Shown: one piece after another, positions 1 to 12,344 of the stretch
How the letters are laid out: every line of letters starts with the position of its first letter
How positions within the stretch are numbered: the stretch's first letter is position 1
Source: Melastoma dodecandrum
Lineage: Eukaryota; Streptophyta; Magnoliopsida; Myrtales; Melastomataceae
NCBI GenBank assembly: GCA_029817715.1
Contig: JARUPY010000474.1
Location: 1,240,001 to 1,304,000, forward strand
Length of the DNA: 64,000 nt
Direction of reading: 5' to 3'
Program-made: the position numbers and the translations under genes
Notes under the pieces: generated by a model
Databases searched by the model: none
Told to the model about the DNA's origin: nothing
The model's input: only the letters and a program-made list of their open reading frames with translations

Positions 1-149
1 GTAGATAGGGATTTCCCCTTTCCAAGATGAAATTAGGTACCTGATTTCGCCACTTTTCCAAGGTGGAAGGCATCTTGCCGGCCGAGCACATTGCCTAGTT
101 CGCTCCACAAGCGGGCGAAGTAGTAGTCAATGTATTTTGGAAACTTAGG

Positions 150-401
150 TTGTTTCTAGGGTCACTTAGAGGGGCTGCCTTTACTTATATCAACTTGCCC
201 CCAAATTCAATTCAGAATTGGGAAGACATGCAAGTACAGTTCACTCTTGTCTTCGCACAAACAAATGCGTCTGTTACATTGCAAGAGCTCACTAACATTA
301 AGCAACAGCAGTCGAACCTGTTGGAAGTGAGATTCGGGTATTCAAGGATTGGAAACGGAGCCGATCGCCATCATTCTAGACGCTCTTCTTCTTCACCATA
401 G
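150..401 (+). pseudogene. Gypsy gag fragment (retrotransposon gag domain), repeated
   Basis: The 83-residue reading frame resembles the core of the retrotransposon gag domain: LRGAAFTYINLPPNSIQNWE, then an F..VFAQTN segment and an ELTNIKQQ segment. These are usual in Ty3/gypsy capsid proteins, which package the element RNA. It is only a fragment; the frames before and after are interrupted by stops and frameshifts. The same frame recurs at 2831-3082, 5513-5764 and 8193-8444 with identical protein sequence, because the whole unit is duplicated. It is probably not functional. The family call rests on motif resemblance only. Confidence 0.7.
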
Positions 402-786
402 GAAGAAACTTGAAGGAGATGTATTCAAGAATTGAAATAAGCTAGCCTAGGAGGCTACTCGCTATAAAAACCTCCTCAAGGAAAATTACAAGCCAACGAA
501 TACCAGGTAGACACTGTCGTCGAAGTCAACGAGTATGTTAAAAGCCAACCCTTTACGTGTGATCCAAAAAGAATTTTTTGGGCGAGAGCATCTCAAAAGT
601 CTCAAGAAGAAAGAAAATCTTCTTTTAACGAGGAGAATGCGATTTTCGAGTTGACGCTACGGAACAAACGAATCCTTTTAAAGGTTGGAAATTCCTTGCT
701 ACTCCTCAACTTGTGAAGATGGGCAATAATATCTAGGTGCTGGTATGGTGTGCCAGAATTAGGTCTAAAAGGATGAGGATCAAAAG

Positions 787-1759
787 TGAGCTCATGTATA
801 TCTTACGATCCAACCATTGGATCCATGTGAAATTTTCCACACACATTCGTCATAGTTTTATCTTTCTGTTGAACTCCTTTTGCACTCTGATCGGATATTG
901 GAAGACCAAGCTATGATAGAAACAATACCATCTGTGCAAACTGTTCTGCTTTTCCGAACAGCCATCTTGGTTCCTTGATCTTGAGATATTGCAACGTTAG
1001 ATTTTCATAAAATTTTACATGCATACTCCTCGTTAAGTTTCGGATCTTTTGGTTTAAATTTCAATTAAATCGGAGAATCCTAGCCAAAGTTATAATCCGT
1101 TTTCTGAAAAGTGCGCAATCTGTGTTTGTTGTGATTCGTGATTACGTAACTCCCTGTAATATGATTACATGTGAAGTCTTGCATTCGACTATCTCGCATA
1201 ACTTACACTCTATTTTTTTTTGTCTATGCATGTACAATGAACGCGCAAATTTCGAAGGCCCAGCCGGAAACTCTCTCGAAGGTGCGTGTATCAGACGTGT
1301 GAATCTTTCCGCGTTTAAAACCGCGATGTCAAGACCATCAAGCGGCTCCCACCACATGAGGTAAAAAGGGGAAGTGCGGGCCTCCCCGAAAAGATACAAA
1401 ATCTACTTGTAACGGACTGTGGGCCCAAGTGGATAGGCCCGCAGTCACCATCCTTCCTTTGATCTCAATAATTGTCTGTGCTTGGCCGCATGCCTTAGGC
1501 ACATAGGCTTATCGTCGCATGTTGTTTGCCAAACACATATGAGTTTGGGCACAAAAAGTCCGAATCGGGTCCAACGCCCGTAAAACATTAACATGAGTCC
1601 GGAGTCTTGCCCGGATCGGGTCCAACACCCGTTAACAAAGAACAAACTTTTGGAGCAAATGCCACCTTTTCGCATATTTAAATGTAAGAGTGAGTAATTA
1701 GGAATCCCCGAATCTACTCTGGTTTTCCGACTTAAATCAAGCTTTTAAAATTAAGTCGG
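787..1759 (+). repeat. LTR-like block of array unit 1
   Basis: About 970 bp between a purine-rich AAAAGGATGAGGATCAAAAG stretch (polypurine-tract-like) and a TGGCGACTCCG primer-site-like sequence at 1760. The left edge starts TGAG. The right edge (AATTAAGTCGG) does not end in CA, so the exact borders are unsure. Equivalent blocks: about 3468-4441 and 6149-7121. Confidence 0.55.
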
Positions 1760-1770
1760 TGGCGACTCCG
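1760..1770 (+). other. Primer binding site of array retrotransposon
   Basis: TGGCGACTCCG directly after the LTR-like block. Plant Tat-lineage elements use sites of this type, complementary to the 3' end of a tRNA (probably tRNA-Arg). Repeated at 4442 and 7122. Confidence 0.55.
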
Positions 1771-2681
1771 TATAGTTTACCTAGGGTAAACAACAACAAC
1801 CTTTTTACGGAGCCATTTTGGATGAGGAACGGACGACACGAGCCGCTCCCGATTTCTCCCGAAGTTCCTTCTTCGGATCCTGCTCCGCCTTTCGCTCGCC
1901 GCCTTTTAAGAAAACAGAAACGGTTGGCGAGGGAAGAGCAGGCCCAGTTAGGAAGCCAGGGAAGGATCAGCCAATTCCCTTCCGCAGCGTCTGACACTCG
2001 AGTCGTGACGTCGACCGGTTAGGCCTTGGGGAGCGGGCCCGGATCCTCGGGCCGTTCGAACCGCCACGTGCGTGCTAGACCGGAAGGCGCGCGTACAAGG
2101 AGACAAAGTTGTCAATCGTAAGACAGACGCTCCAACTCTTGACGGAAAGGATTGACGTTTCAGATGAAAAAAAACGAGAACTTCGAAAGAAGGATCAGAA
2201 ATCAGTTGGACAACAAGATCCGGAATCTGGAAGCCATGATAGGGACACGTGGGAGTTTCCTTGCCAGGTTGCATGATGAGTCCGTTGAATATCCACCATA
2301 AAGCTAAGAGCGTGTAAAGTTGCCATAATTGAAGAGAAAATGAAGGTCGATGGCGCAGGAGCCTCGAGCGACGCGAATGTGCCAAGCATTTCGAACCCCT
2401 ATGCGGTGCCCACATGACAACCTACATGAAATGCAGATGAAAGGGAATCTGTTGAACAAAGATATCATATGATGGTTTACGATCTTCATTACTGAAGAAC
2501 AGAGAACTTTTATTATAAGCCCTCAGAGGTCGAAGAATTTAGATTCCCAGAAGAGGAGCATCGTCCTAAGTATCCATTCGAACATCCGCAGAGAGAAGAT
2601 ACGAGGGCTCTGGCAGGTGGCGTTCTTGAAATGAACAAGTGAATGGAGGTTGAGTTGTATCGCTCTCCCTATCCTGAGGCT

Positions 2682-5363
2682 GTAGATAGGGATTTCCCCT
2701 TTCCAAGATGAAATTAGGTACCTGATTTCGCCACTTTTCCAAGGTGGAAGGCATCTTGCCGGCCGAGCACATTGCCTAGTTCGCTCCACAAGCGGGCGAA
2801 GTAGTAGTCAATGTATTTTGGAAACTTAGGTTGTTTCTAGGGTCACTTAGAGGGGCTGCCTTTACTTATATCAACTTGCCCCCAAATTCAATTCAGAATT
2901 GGGAAGACATGCAAGTACAGTTCACTCTTGTCTTCGCACAAACAAATGCGTCTGTTACATTGCAAGAGCTCACTAACATTAAGCAACAGCAGTCGAACCT
3001 GTTGGAAGTGAGATTCGGGTATTCAAGGATTGGAAACGGAGCCGATCGCCATCATTCTAGACGCTCTTCTTCTTCACCATAGGAAGAAACTTGAAGGAGA
3101 TGTATTCAAGAATTGAAATAAGCTAGCCTAGGAGGCTACTCGCTATAAAAACCTCCTCAAGGAAAATTACAAGCCAACGAATACCAGGTAGACACTGTCG
3201 TCGAAGTCAACGAGTATGTTTAAAAGCCAACCCTTTACGTGTGATCCAAAAAGAATTTTTGGGCGAGAGCATCTCAAAAGTCTCAAGAAGAAAGAAAATC
3301 TTCTTTTAACGAGGAGAATGCGATTTTCGAGTTGACGCTACGGAACAAACGAATCCTTTTAAAGGTTGGAAATTCCTTGCTACTCCTCAACTTGTGAAGA
3401 TGGGCAATAATATCTGGGTGCTGGTATGGTGTGCCAGAATTAGGTCTAAAAGGATGAGGATCAAAAGTGAGCTCATGTATATCTTACGATCCAACCATTG
3501 GATCCATGTGAAATTTTCCACACACATTCGTCATAGTTTTATCTTTCTGTTGAACTCCTTTTGCACTCTGATCGGATATTGGAAGACCAAGCTATGATAG
3601 AAACAATACCATCTGTGCAAACTGTTCTGCTTTTCCGAACAGCCATCTTGGTTCCTTGATCTTGAGATATTGCAACGTTAGATTTTCATAAAATTTTACA
3701 TGCATACTCCTCGTTAAGTTTCGGATCTTTTGGTTTAAATTTCAATTAAATCGAATTATCCTAGCCAAAGTTATAATCCGTTTTTCTGAAAAGTGCGCAA
3801 TCTGTGTTTGTTGTGATTCGTGATTACGTAACTCCCTGTAATATGATTACATGTGAAGTCTTGCGCTCTACTATCTCGCATAACTTACACTCTATTTTTT
3901 TTTGTCTATGCATGTACAATGAACGCGCAAATTTCGAAGGCCCAGCCGGAAACTCTCTCGAAGGTGCGTGTATCAGACGTGTGAATCTTTCCGCGTTTAA
4001 AACCGCGATGTCAAGACCATCAAGCGGCTCCCACCACATGAGGTAAAAAGGGGAAGTGCGGGCCTCCCCGAAAAGATACAAAATCTACTTGTAACGGACT
4101 GTGGGCCCAAGTGGATAGGCCCGCAGTCACCATCCTTCCTTTGATCTCAATAATTGTCTGTGCTTGGCCGCATGCCTTAGGCACATAGGCTTATCGTCGC
4201 ATGTTGTTTGCCAAACACATATGAGTTTGGGCACAAAAAGTCCGAATCGGGTCCAACGCCCGTAAAACATTAACATGAGTCCGGAGTCTTGCCCGGATCG
4301 GGTCCAACACCCGTTAACAAAGAACAAACTTTTGGAGCAAATGCCACCTTTTCGCATATTTAAATGTAAGAGTGAGTAATTAGGAATCCCCGAATCTACT
4401 CTGGTTTTCCGACTTAAATCAAGCTTTTAAAATTAAGTCGGTGGCGACTCCGTATAGTTTACCTAGGGTAAACAACAACAACCTTTTTACGGAGCCATTT
4501 TGGATGAGGAACGAACGACACGAGCCGCTCCCGATTTCTCCCGAAGTTCCTTCTTCGGATCCTGCTCCGCCTTTCGCTCGCCGCCTTTTAAGAAAACAGA
4601 AACGGTTGGCGAGGGAAGAGCAGGCCCAGTTAGGAAGCCAGGGAAGGATCAGCCAATTCCCTTCCGCAGCGTCTGACACTCGAGTCGTGACGTCGACCGG
4701 TTAGGCCTTGGGGAGCGGGCCCGGATCCTCGGGCCGTTCGAACCGCCACGTGCGTGCTAGACCGGAAGGCGCGCGTACAAGGAGACAAAGTTGTCAATCG
4801 TAAGACAGACGCTCCAACTCTTGACGGAAAGGATTGACGTTTCAGATGAAAAAAAACGAGAACTTCGAAAGAAGGATCAGAAATCAGTTGGACAACAAGA
4901 TCCGGAATCTGGAAGCCATGATAGGGACACGTGGGAGTTTCCTTGCCAGGTTGCATGATGAGTCCGTTGAATATCCACCATAAAGCTAAGAGCGTGTAAA
5001 GTTGCCATAATTGAAGAGAAAATGAAGGTCGATGGCGCAGGAGCCTCGAGCGACGCGAATGTGCCAAGCATTTCGAACCCCTATGCGGTGCCCACATGAC
5101 AACCTACATGAAATGCAGATGAAAGGGAATCTGTTGAACAAAGATATCATATGATGGTTTACGATCTTCATTACTGAAGAACAGAGAACTTTTATTATAA
5201 GCCCTCAGAGGTCGAAGAATTTAGATTCCCAGAAGAGGAGCATCGTCCTAAGTATCCATTCGAACATCCGCAGAGAGAAGATACGAGGGCTCTGGCAGGT
5301 GGCGTTCTTGAAATGAACAAGTGAATGGAGGTTGAGTTGTATCGCTCTCCCTATCCTGAGGCT
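2682..5363 (+). repeat. Tandem retrotransposon unit 2
   Basis: Second full unit, almost base-for-base like unit 1. Visible differences are few: TAG versus TGG near 736/3417, TCGGAGAATCC versus TCGAATTATCC near 1071/3753, one base in the leader near 1830/4513, and some one-base length changes. The LTR-like block lies at about 3468-4441. Confidence 0.9.
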
Positions 5364-8043
5364 GTAGATAGGGATTTCCCCTTTCCAAGATGAAATTAGG
5401 TACCTGATTTCGCCACTTTTCCAAGGTGGAAGGCATCTTGCCGGCCGAGCACATTGCCTAGTTCGCTCCACAAGCGGGCGAAGTAGTAGTCAATGTATTT
5501 TGGAAACTTAGGTTGTTTCTAGGGTCACTTAGAGGGGCTGCCTTTACTTATATCAACTTGCCCCCAAATTCAATTCAGAATTGGGAAGACATGCAAGTAC
5601 AGTTCACTCTTGTCTTCGCACAAACAAATGCGTCTGTTACATTGCAAGAGCTCACTAACATTAAGCAACAGCAGTCGAACCTGTTGGAAGTGAGATTCGG
5701 GTATTCAAGGATTGGAAACGGAGCCGATCGCCATCATTCTAGACGCTCTTCTTCTTCACCATAGGAAGAAACTTGAAGGAGATGTATTCAAGAATTGAAA
5801 TAAGCTAGCCTAGGAGGCTACTCGCTATAAAAACCTCCTCAAGGAAAATTACAAGCCAACGAATACCAGGTAGACACTGTCGTCGAAGTCAACGAGTATG
5901 TTAAAAGCCAACCCTTTACGTGTGATCCAAAAAGAATTTTTGGGCGAGAGCATCTCAAAAGTCTCAAGAAGAAAGAAAATCTTCTTTTAACGAGGAGAAT
6001 GCGATTTTCGAGTTGACGCTACGGAACAAACGAATCCTTTTAAAGGTTGGAAATTCCTTGCTACTCCTCAACTTGTGAAGATGGGCAATAATATCTGGGT
6101 GCTGGTATGGTGTGCCAGAATTAGGTCTAAAAGGATGAGGATCAAAAGTGAGCTCATGTATATCTTACGATCCAACCATTGGATCCATGTGAAATTTTCC
6201 ACACACATTCGTCATAGTTTTATCTTTCTGTTGAACTCCTTTTGCACTCTGATCGGATATTGGAAGACCAATTTATGATAGGAACATCACCGTCTGTGAA
6301 AATTGTTCCGCTTTTCCGGACAGCCACCTTGGTTCCTTGATCTTGAGAGATTGCACCGTCAGATTTTCATAAAATTTTCCATGCACACTCTTCATTAAGT
6401 TTCGGATCTTTTGGTTTAAATTTCAATTAAGTCGGAGAATCCTAGCCAAAGTTATAATCCGTTTTCTGAAAAGTGCACCATCTGTGTTCGTTGTGATTCG
6501 TGATTACGTAACTCTTTGTAATACGATTACATGTGAAGTCTTGCGGTCTACTATCTCGCATAACTTACACTCTATTTTTTTTTGTCAATGCATGTACAAT
6601 GAGCGCGCAAAATTCGAAGGCCCAGTCGGAACCTCTCTCGAAGTTGCGTATATCAGACGTGTGAATCTTTCTGCGTTTAAAACCGCGATGTCAAGACCAT
6701 CAAGCGGCTCCCACCACATGAGGTAAAAAGGGGAGGTGCGGGCCTCCCCGAAAAGATACAAAATCTACTTGTAACGGACTGTGGGCCCAAGTGGATAGGC
6801 CCGCAGTCACCATCCTTCCTTTGATCTCAATAATTGTCTGTGCTTGGCCGCATGCCTTAGGCACATAGGCTTATCGTCGCATGTTGTTTGCCAAACACAT
6901 ATGAGTTTGGGCACAAAAAGTCCGAATCGGGTCCAACGCCCGTAAAACATTAACATGAGTCCGGAGTCTTGCCCGGATCGGGTCCAACACCCGTTAACAA
7001 AGAACAAACTTTTGGAGCAAATGCCACCTTTTCGCATATTTAAATGTAAGAGTGAGTAATTAGGAATCCCCGAATCTACTCTGGTTTTCCGACTTAAATC
7101 AAGCTTTTAAAATTAAGTCGGTGGCGACTCCGTATAGTTTACCTAGGGTAAACAACAACAACCTTTTTACGGAGCCATTTTGGATGAGGAACGGACGACA
7201 CGAGCCGCTCCCGATTTCTCCCGAAGTTCCTTCTTCGGATCCTGCTCCGCCTTTCGCTCGCCGCCTTTTAAGAAAACAGAAACGGTTGGCGAGGGAAGAG
7301 CAGGCCCAGTTAGGAAGCCAGGGAAGGATCAGCCAATTCCCTTCCGCAGCGTCTGACACTCGAGTCGTGACGTCGACCGGTTAGGCCTTGGGGAGCGGGC
7401 CCGGATCCTCGGGCCGTTCGAACCGCCACGTGCGTGCTAGACCGGAAGGCGCGCGTACAAGGAGACAAAGTTGTCAATCGTAAGACAGACGCTCCAACTC
7501 TTGACGGAAAGGATTGACGTTTCAGATGAAAAAAAACGAGAACTTCGAAAGAAGGATCAGAAATCAGTTGGACAACAAGATCCGGAATCTGGAAGCCATG
7601 ATAGGGACACGTGGGAGTTTCCTTGCCAGGTTGCATGATGAGTCCGTTGAATATCCACCATAAAGCTAAGAGCGTGTAAAGTTGCCATAATTGAAGAGAA
7701 AATGAAGGTCGATGGCGCAGGAGCCTCGAGCGACGCGAATGTGCCAAGCATTTCGAACCCCTATGCGGTGCCCACATGACAACCTACATGAAATGCAGAT
7801 GAAAGGGAATCTGTTGAACAAAGATATCATATGATGGTTTACGATCTTCATTACTGAAGAACAGAGAACTTTTATTATAAGCCCTCAGAGGTCGAAGAAT
7901 TTAGATTCCCAGAAGAGGAGCATCGTCCTAAGTATCCATTCGAACATCCGCAGAGAGAAGATACGAGGGCTCTGGCAGGTGGCGTTCTTGAAATGAACAA
8001 GTGAATGGAGGTTGAGTTGTATCGCTCTCCCTATCCTGAGGCT
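5364..8043 (+). repeat. Tandem retrotransposon unit 3 (mosaic)
   Basis: Third full unit. It matches units 1 and 2 closely except for about 6265-6730, inside the LTR-like block (about 6149-7121). There many substitutions cluster, for example AATTTATGATAGGAACATCACC against AGCTATGATAGAAACAATACC. Downstream of 6740 the near identity resumes. Confidence 0.9.
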
Positions 8044-8832
8044 GTAGATAGGGATTTCCCCTTTCCAAGATGAAATTAGGTACCTGATTTCGCCACTTTT
8101 CCAAGGTGGAAGGCATCTTGCCGGCCGAGCACATTGCCTAGTTCGCTCCACAAGCGGGCGAAGTAGTAGTCAATGTATTTTGGAAACTTAGGTTGTTTCT
8201 AGGGTCACTTAGAGGGGCTGCCTTTACTTATATCAACTTGCCCCCAAATTCAATTCAGAATTGGGAAGACATGCAAGTACAGTTCACTCTTGTCTTCGCA
8301 CAAACAAATGCGTCTGTTACATTGCAAGAGCTCACTAACATTAAGCAACAGCAGTCGAACCTGTTGGAAGTGAGATTCGGGTATTCAAGGATTGGAAACG
8401 GAGCCGATCGCCATCATTCTAGACGCTCTTCTTCTTCACCATAGGAAGAAACTTGAAGGAGATGTATTCAAGAATTGAAATAAGCTAGCCTAGGAGGCTA
8501 CTCGCTATAAAAACCTCCTCAAGGAAAATTACAAGCCAACGAATACCAGGTAGACACTGTCGTCGAAGTCAACGAGTATGTTAAAAGCCAACCCTTTACG
8601 TGTGATCCAAAAAGAATTTTTGGGCGAGAGCATCTCAAAAGTCTCAAGAAGAAAGAAAATCTTCTTTTAACGAGGAGAATGCGATTTTCGAGTTGACGCT
8701 ACGGAACAAACGAATCCTTTTAAAGGTTGGAAATTCCTTGCTACTCCTCAACTTGTGAAGATGGGCAATAATATCTGGGTGCTGGTATGGTGTGCCAGAA
8801 TTAGGTCTAAAAGGATGAGGATCAAAAGTGAG
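8044..8832 (+). repeat. Partial fourth array unit, ends at the LTR start
   Basis: Matches the first 790 bp of the other units, then identity stops within a few bases of the proposed LTR start (AAAGGATCAAAAG then TGAG). The following bases (TGATCTGGAAGC...) are unrelated to the LTR of units 1-3. This is the right edge of the array. Confidence 0.85.
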
Positions 8833-9660
8833 TGATCTGGAAGCTGAAGGTGAAATGATCAAGGATTAGGATATGGAGATTAGAATATGGGGTTGAGAAC
8901 ACAAAGAGGGCCGAAGACAAACAATATCAATTTAGTCTTAATTAAATATCATGTTTCGTATGAGGAGATCCTCAAGTATTTATACTAAATCAGGTGAGAT
9001 CAGGATACAATCAAATGGTAACTTCTTTCTGATTTTTCTCTAACTGAAAATCATGTAAAAAACATGGGGTCATTGTTCTCTTAACCACTTTTCTAAAATA
9101 TAGAAATCATGATCTTTCTTGGTAGAAGCTAGACTTCACATTGTAGACTCTTGCCCTCGTAGACCCGGTCCCCATAGACAAACCATGGGCTCCACCCTTG
9201 TACAACTTCCCTTCTCTCTAATAAAGGCATTATTCCATCGCAGACTTCAACTACCTTGGTCTTATTATAGGTTAGTCTCTAGTAGACTTGTCATGGGTTT
9301 TGTGTGGTAGGCTTGCTTACCGGTTTTTGTGTCGTGGGTTTTTGTGTGGTGCCTCATAGACTTACCATGGGACGTACCTTGTAGACTTATCGAGGGCCAC
9401 AAAAATTTAGTTGGGCCTTAGATTTCCTTTATGTAAGCAGACGGATATTCCTATTATAGACATGAGTAACTTGAGGGATTCGTCTAGAGGAAATGATAAT
9501 TCTACCTCCTTGCCAACTATAGAAATTAGATCATGCTTTTCAAGACTGGGGATTCTTCCGGGTAATATATCCTTTAGCCGATAACAGACGATAAATCATA
9601 TGTTTGTGTTCCGTAGTACCCACTTGGGTCCGTTTACTAATTGTCGTGTCCTTGGATATG
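8833..9660. other. Decayed AT-rich interval without a gene
   Basis: No supported coding region. Around 9140-9400 the word TAGACTT/TAGACTC recurs irregularly, which suggests an old degenerate short repeat. Confidence 0.5.
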
Positions 9661-10125
9661 ATATAATGATGGTTGCAGCTCACAAACCATGAAATAAGCT
9701 TCGACCTTCTTCACAATGTGAAATCGAAGGTTTGGCAGTTGTTCGATCTCCCTAAGGAAAAGAAGAAGAAACTCAGGCAGAAACCGGGAAGTCTCGATGG
9801 TTTAGGGAAGGTGTTTGTCATCTCCAACGAACAGAAGCTCAACCAGAACGATATCTTCAGCCTCACCTCTCTTCCCAAAGAGATCCGATAACCCCAGCTA
9901 TTCGACAACCTCTGCACATCCCAGCTATTCGACAACCACCGCACATCTCTTTGGTAGGCAATTTGTCCATAATTTTGAGAATAAGGGGAAATCATTGTGG
10001 TCGAGGATGAAGATGATACGATTTCTATGATAGTGATACTTTGGATGAATATATGACAGAGATCGCGAATCTCACCAAGGACATCATCTCAAATATGATA
10101 GAAATTAAGAATAATTTATGAGATT
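9660..10125 (+). pseudogene. 2-oxoglutarate/Fe(II) dioxygenase fragment (SRG1-like)
   Basis: Translation gives LTNHEISFDLLHNVKSKV, then FDLPKEKKKKLRQKPG, LGKVFVISNEQKLN and a LTSLPKEIR stretch. This is the order found in the middle exon of plant SRG1-type 2-oxoglutarate-dependent dioxygenases, which hydroxylate or desaturate small metabolites. A later frame (about 10030-10110) gives DTLDEYMTEIANLTKDII, the expected continuation. The two parts are separated by stops at and after 9889, and a direct duplication of about 27 bp (CCCAGCTATTCGACAACC...) lies near 9893-9947. The catalytic His-Asp-His residues are not in the fragment. It is a broken exon, not a working gene. Confidence 0.7.
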
Positions 10126-10215
10126 GAATGAGTGATTATGAATAGTACATATAACAGAAAACGTTTTTCAGTATTTTTTATAATAGGAGTAATTATAATA
10201 TTTTTAATTTAATAT

Positions 10216-10217
10216 TA

Positions 10218-10248
<31 letters not shown>
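10216..10248. repeat. (TA)n microsatellite
   Basis: Uninterrupted alternating TA tract of about 30 bp in AT-rich DNA. Confidence 0.9.
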
Positions 10249-10249
<1 letters not shown>

Positions 10250-10251
<2 letters not shown>

Positions 10252-12180
10252 ATGTATTCTGAATGTTAAACGTAATCCAAGGAAATAACCATTAACTATG
10301 CTCAAGGAAATGCAAATATGAGATCAAGCAATAAATTAACTAGTCAATCAGGTCTTAACCGGTTATTTATCCCAACTGGAGGTGTGCGATGCATATAAGC
10401 TTGAAGTTTACAACAATCATAGAATGGACAACACAAGTCTCGTTCGAAAATTCATTTAAGTGAGTATGTTGGTCTAATTCAATGTCTTCGTTCTCTAAAG
10501 GATTTTGAATGCTCTTGCATCGAAGCTAGCGGATAGCGTGATTTATGCAATAACATTTGCCAAAAAAGTTTGAATGATCTAAAGAAGCCTTTTCACAAAG
10601 TTCGGCTCCAAATATTTTCCAAATTCATTGTGCTTTATACTGAGAAGTTTAACTATTTATGTCTATTTTTCTAACTTAATCACATTAATCACCATTATAC
10701 TTTGAATGTGCGATATGCAGTGATGCATGATCGTGTCTAATACAAGGATTATATTGCAATTACAATTAATTCAACCCAAGGGAGGAAACAAAAATCGGTA
10801 AAAACTTCAACAAACTGATAGTTTGGAAAAAATGAAGCTTAACGAAGAAACGGGATAAGGTAGATTCACATGCCCAAAACAATGATGTAGAGGTGTCCAA
10901 GATCAGAAACGCTTACTCTGGAAATGGCGAGACTAGGTGTTTACGTCCTCCTGTCATTCGAGAGGCAACAGGTATGTCTCGTCTTTGATAGTGTCATCCA
11001 AATCCGAGAAATGTATGCCACGATCCTCTAGATTGTTGTCTTCAATTCTAGATGGTCGAGGCTGACTGGGGAAGAGGCGTGCCGAAGGGGACTAAGTCTT
11101 CCGGATTCCTCCGATCTGGTGTCTGACATGAACAGGGGGAGAGTAAGATGTGTCACATATTTCCATGATGGGGATGAAGTCCCCGTCTGTGGAGCTGATG
11201 ATGACGCAAATCGATGTCGATGCTATCAAGTAGAAATCTTTTGCCTCAAACGAACGACCAAGTGCACCCACTCCGGCAAATATATGTGTTGGGAGACATA
11301 AGAGTTATGAGATACACCCTGTATAATGCTATCTTGTGAGAGATTCCCTTGTGATGCCAAGATGAGTAAAGAACCAAGACTAAAGAAGTGTTGGGCTGAA
11401 AGAGGTGCAATGATGTCGAACTCCTCGTCTGACCTTCCATACAATGTCAGTGAGACTGAAGTTTGTTTCACCAATTAGGTTCAGTAAAAATGAATCGTTC
11501 TCCAATATGGCTTTCGTCAAGTAGATTGCTCGTTCATGCAGAGACTTCGTTGTGAAGGGATACAGGATCATAACGACGAACATAAGGATGAACACTCATG
11601 CTGAAGTCTGGCCTTCACTCATTTGCAGATGTAAGGTGGCGTCTGGATGAGGAGAAGTGATGCATCATCGATATGCTCTTGTGCTGTGAACATGGACGGA
11701 ACACCTATTGGAGAGATATGAGAATCGTGTTGATGCATTCCTTTGGTTGGCTTGTCCAGTCGAGGAAGAGGAAGTAGTCCCAAGCGATGAGGTATCTCTA
11801 ACAGATATCCATATTCTTCGTAAAGCGGCGATAACTCTAGAGCTCGTAAGTGGAGAATATATATTTCTCGGGGTCCTAGCATATGACCAAATGTTCGAGG
11901 AGAGCCCAATCGATTTCCAAGTGAATTAGATAAAATAAACCTCTAAGCTTGGACTGGACGAACTCCTACTATGAAGGATGGAGTACTGTTAACCATTCAT
12001 GTAGGTCATGGGATAACAGGATGCCCTGGCGTAGCGAGATTGGCTTCATGAAGCTAGCCTGCATATTTAGACGTTATTAATAATATGTAATGATAATCCA
12101 ATCCCGAGTCTTATCATGATGTTTAAATTGCATGCTTGTATGCAATCACTGATTAGGAATAATGAAATAATCACTATAAT
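10250..12180. other. Interval without a recognisable gene
   Basis: Short open frames occur on both strands (for example 11619-11909 minus and 11708-11929 plus), but none has a motif I recognise and they overlap each other. Probably old mobile-element debris. Confidence 0.4.
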
Positions 12181-12187
12181 ATAGAAA

Positions 12188-12325
12188 ACACCCATGCGGT
12201 AATAGAGTCGTCATTCGGGAAGTACGCACGCGGTAATAGATCCCTAACAGAGTAATAGATCCCTAACACCCATGCGGTAATAGATCCCTAACAGAGTCGT
12301 CATTCGGGAAGTACGCACGCCATCG
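12188..12325. repeat. Short degenerate tandem duplication
   Basis: CCCATGCGGTAATAGA, TCCCTAACA and GTCGTCATTCGGGAAGTACG each occur two or more times in alternating order within about 140 bp. Confidence 0.75.
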
Positions 12326-12344
12326 ACCCTCCCATATATGGCGG

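Larger units (their letters stand above)
1..2681 (+). repeat. Tandem retrotransposon unit 1 (gag remnant, LTR, leader)
   Basis: First full unit visible of a head-to-tail array; the window starts inside the array, so there may be more copies to the left. Order within the unit: gag fragment (about 1-700), LTR-like block (about 787-1759), primer site (1760-1770), leader with a short basic ORF (ATG at 1822), then more gag-like sequence that runs into the next unit. The gag-like translation near 2650-2750 contains a YRSPYPEAVDRDFPFPR-type stretch, close to the gag of the Tat Gypsy element at the right end of the window. The unit repeats at 2681, 2682 and 2680 bp spacing with near identity. Confidence 0.9.

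Noticed and set aside
1737..1997. Overlapping frames on both strands in the array leader
   Set aside because: Both are GC-rich leader sequence; only the plus frame continues the element's gag start, and neither shows constraint.
1948..2415. 155-residue minus-strand frame found identically in all three full array units
   Set aside because: Identity follows from the unit being duplicated, not from coding constraint; the frame is antisense to the leader/gag region and has no recognisable motif.
11119..11929. Possible small genes on both strands
   Set aside because: Frames are short, overlapping and without motifs or splice continuity.
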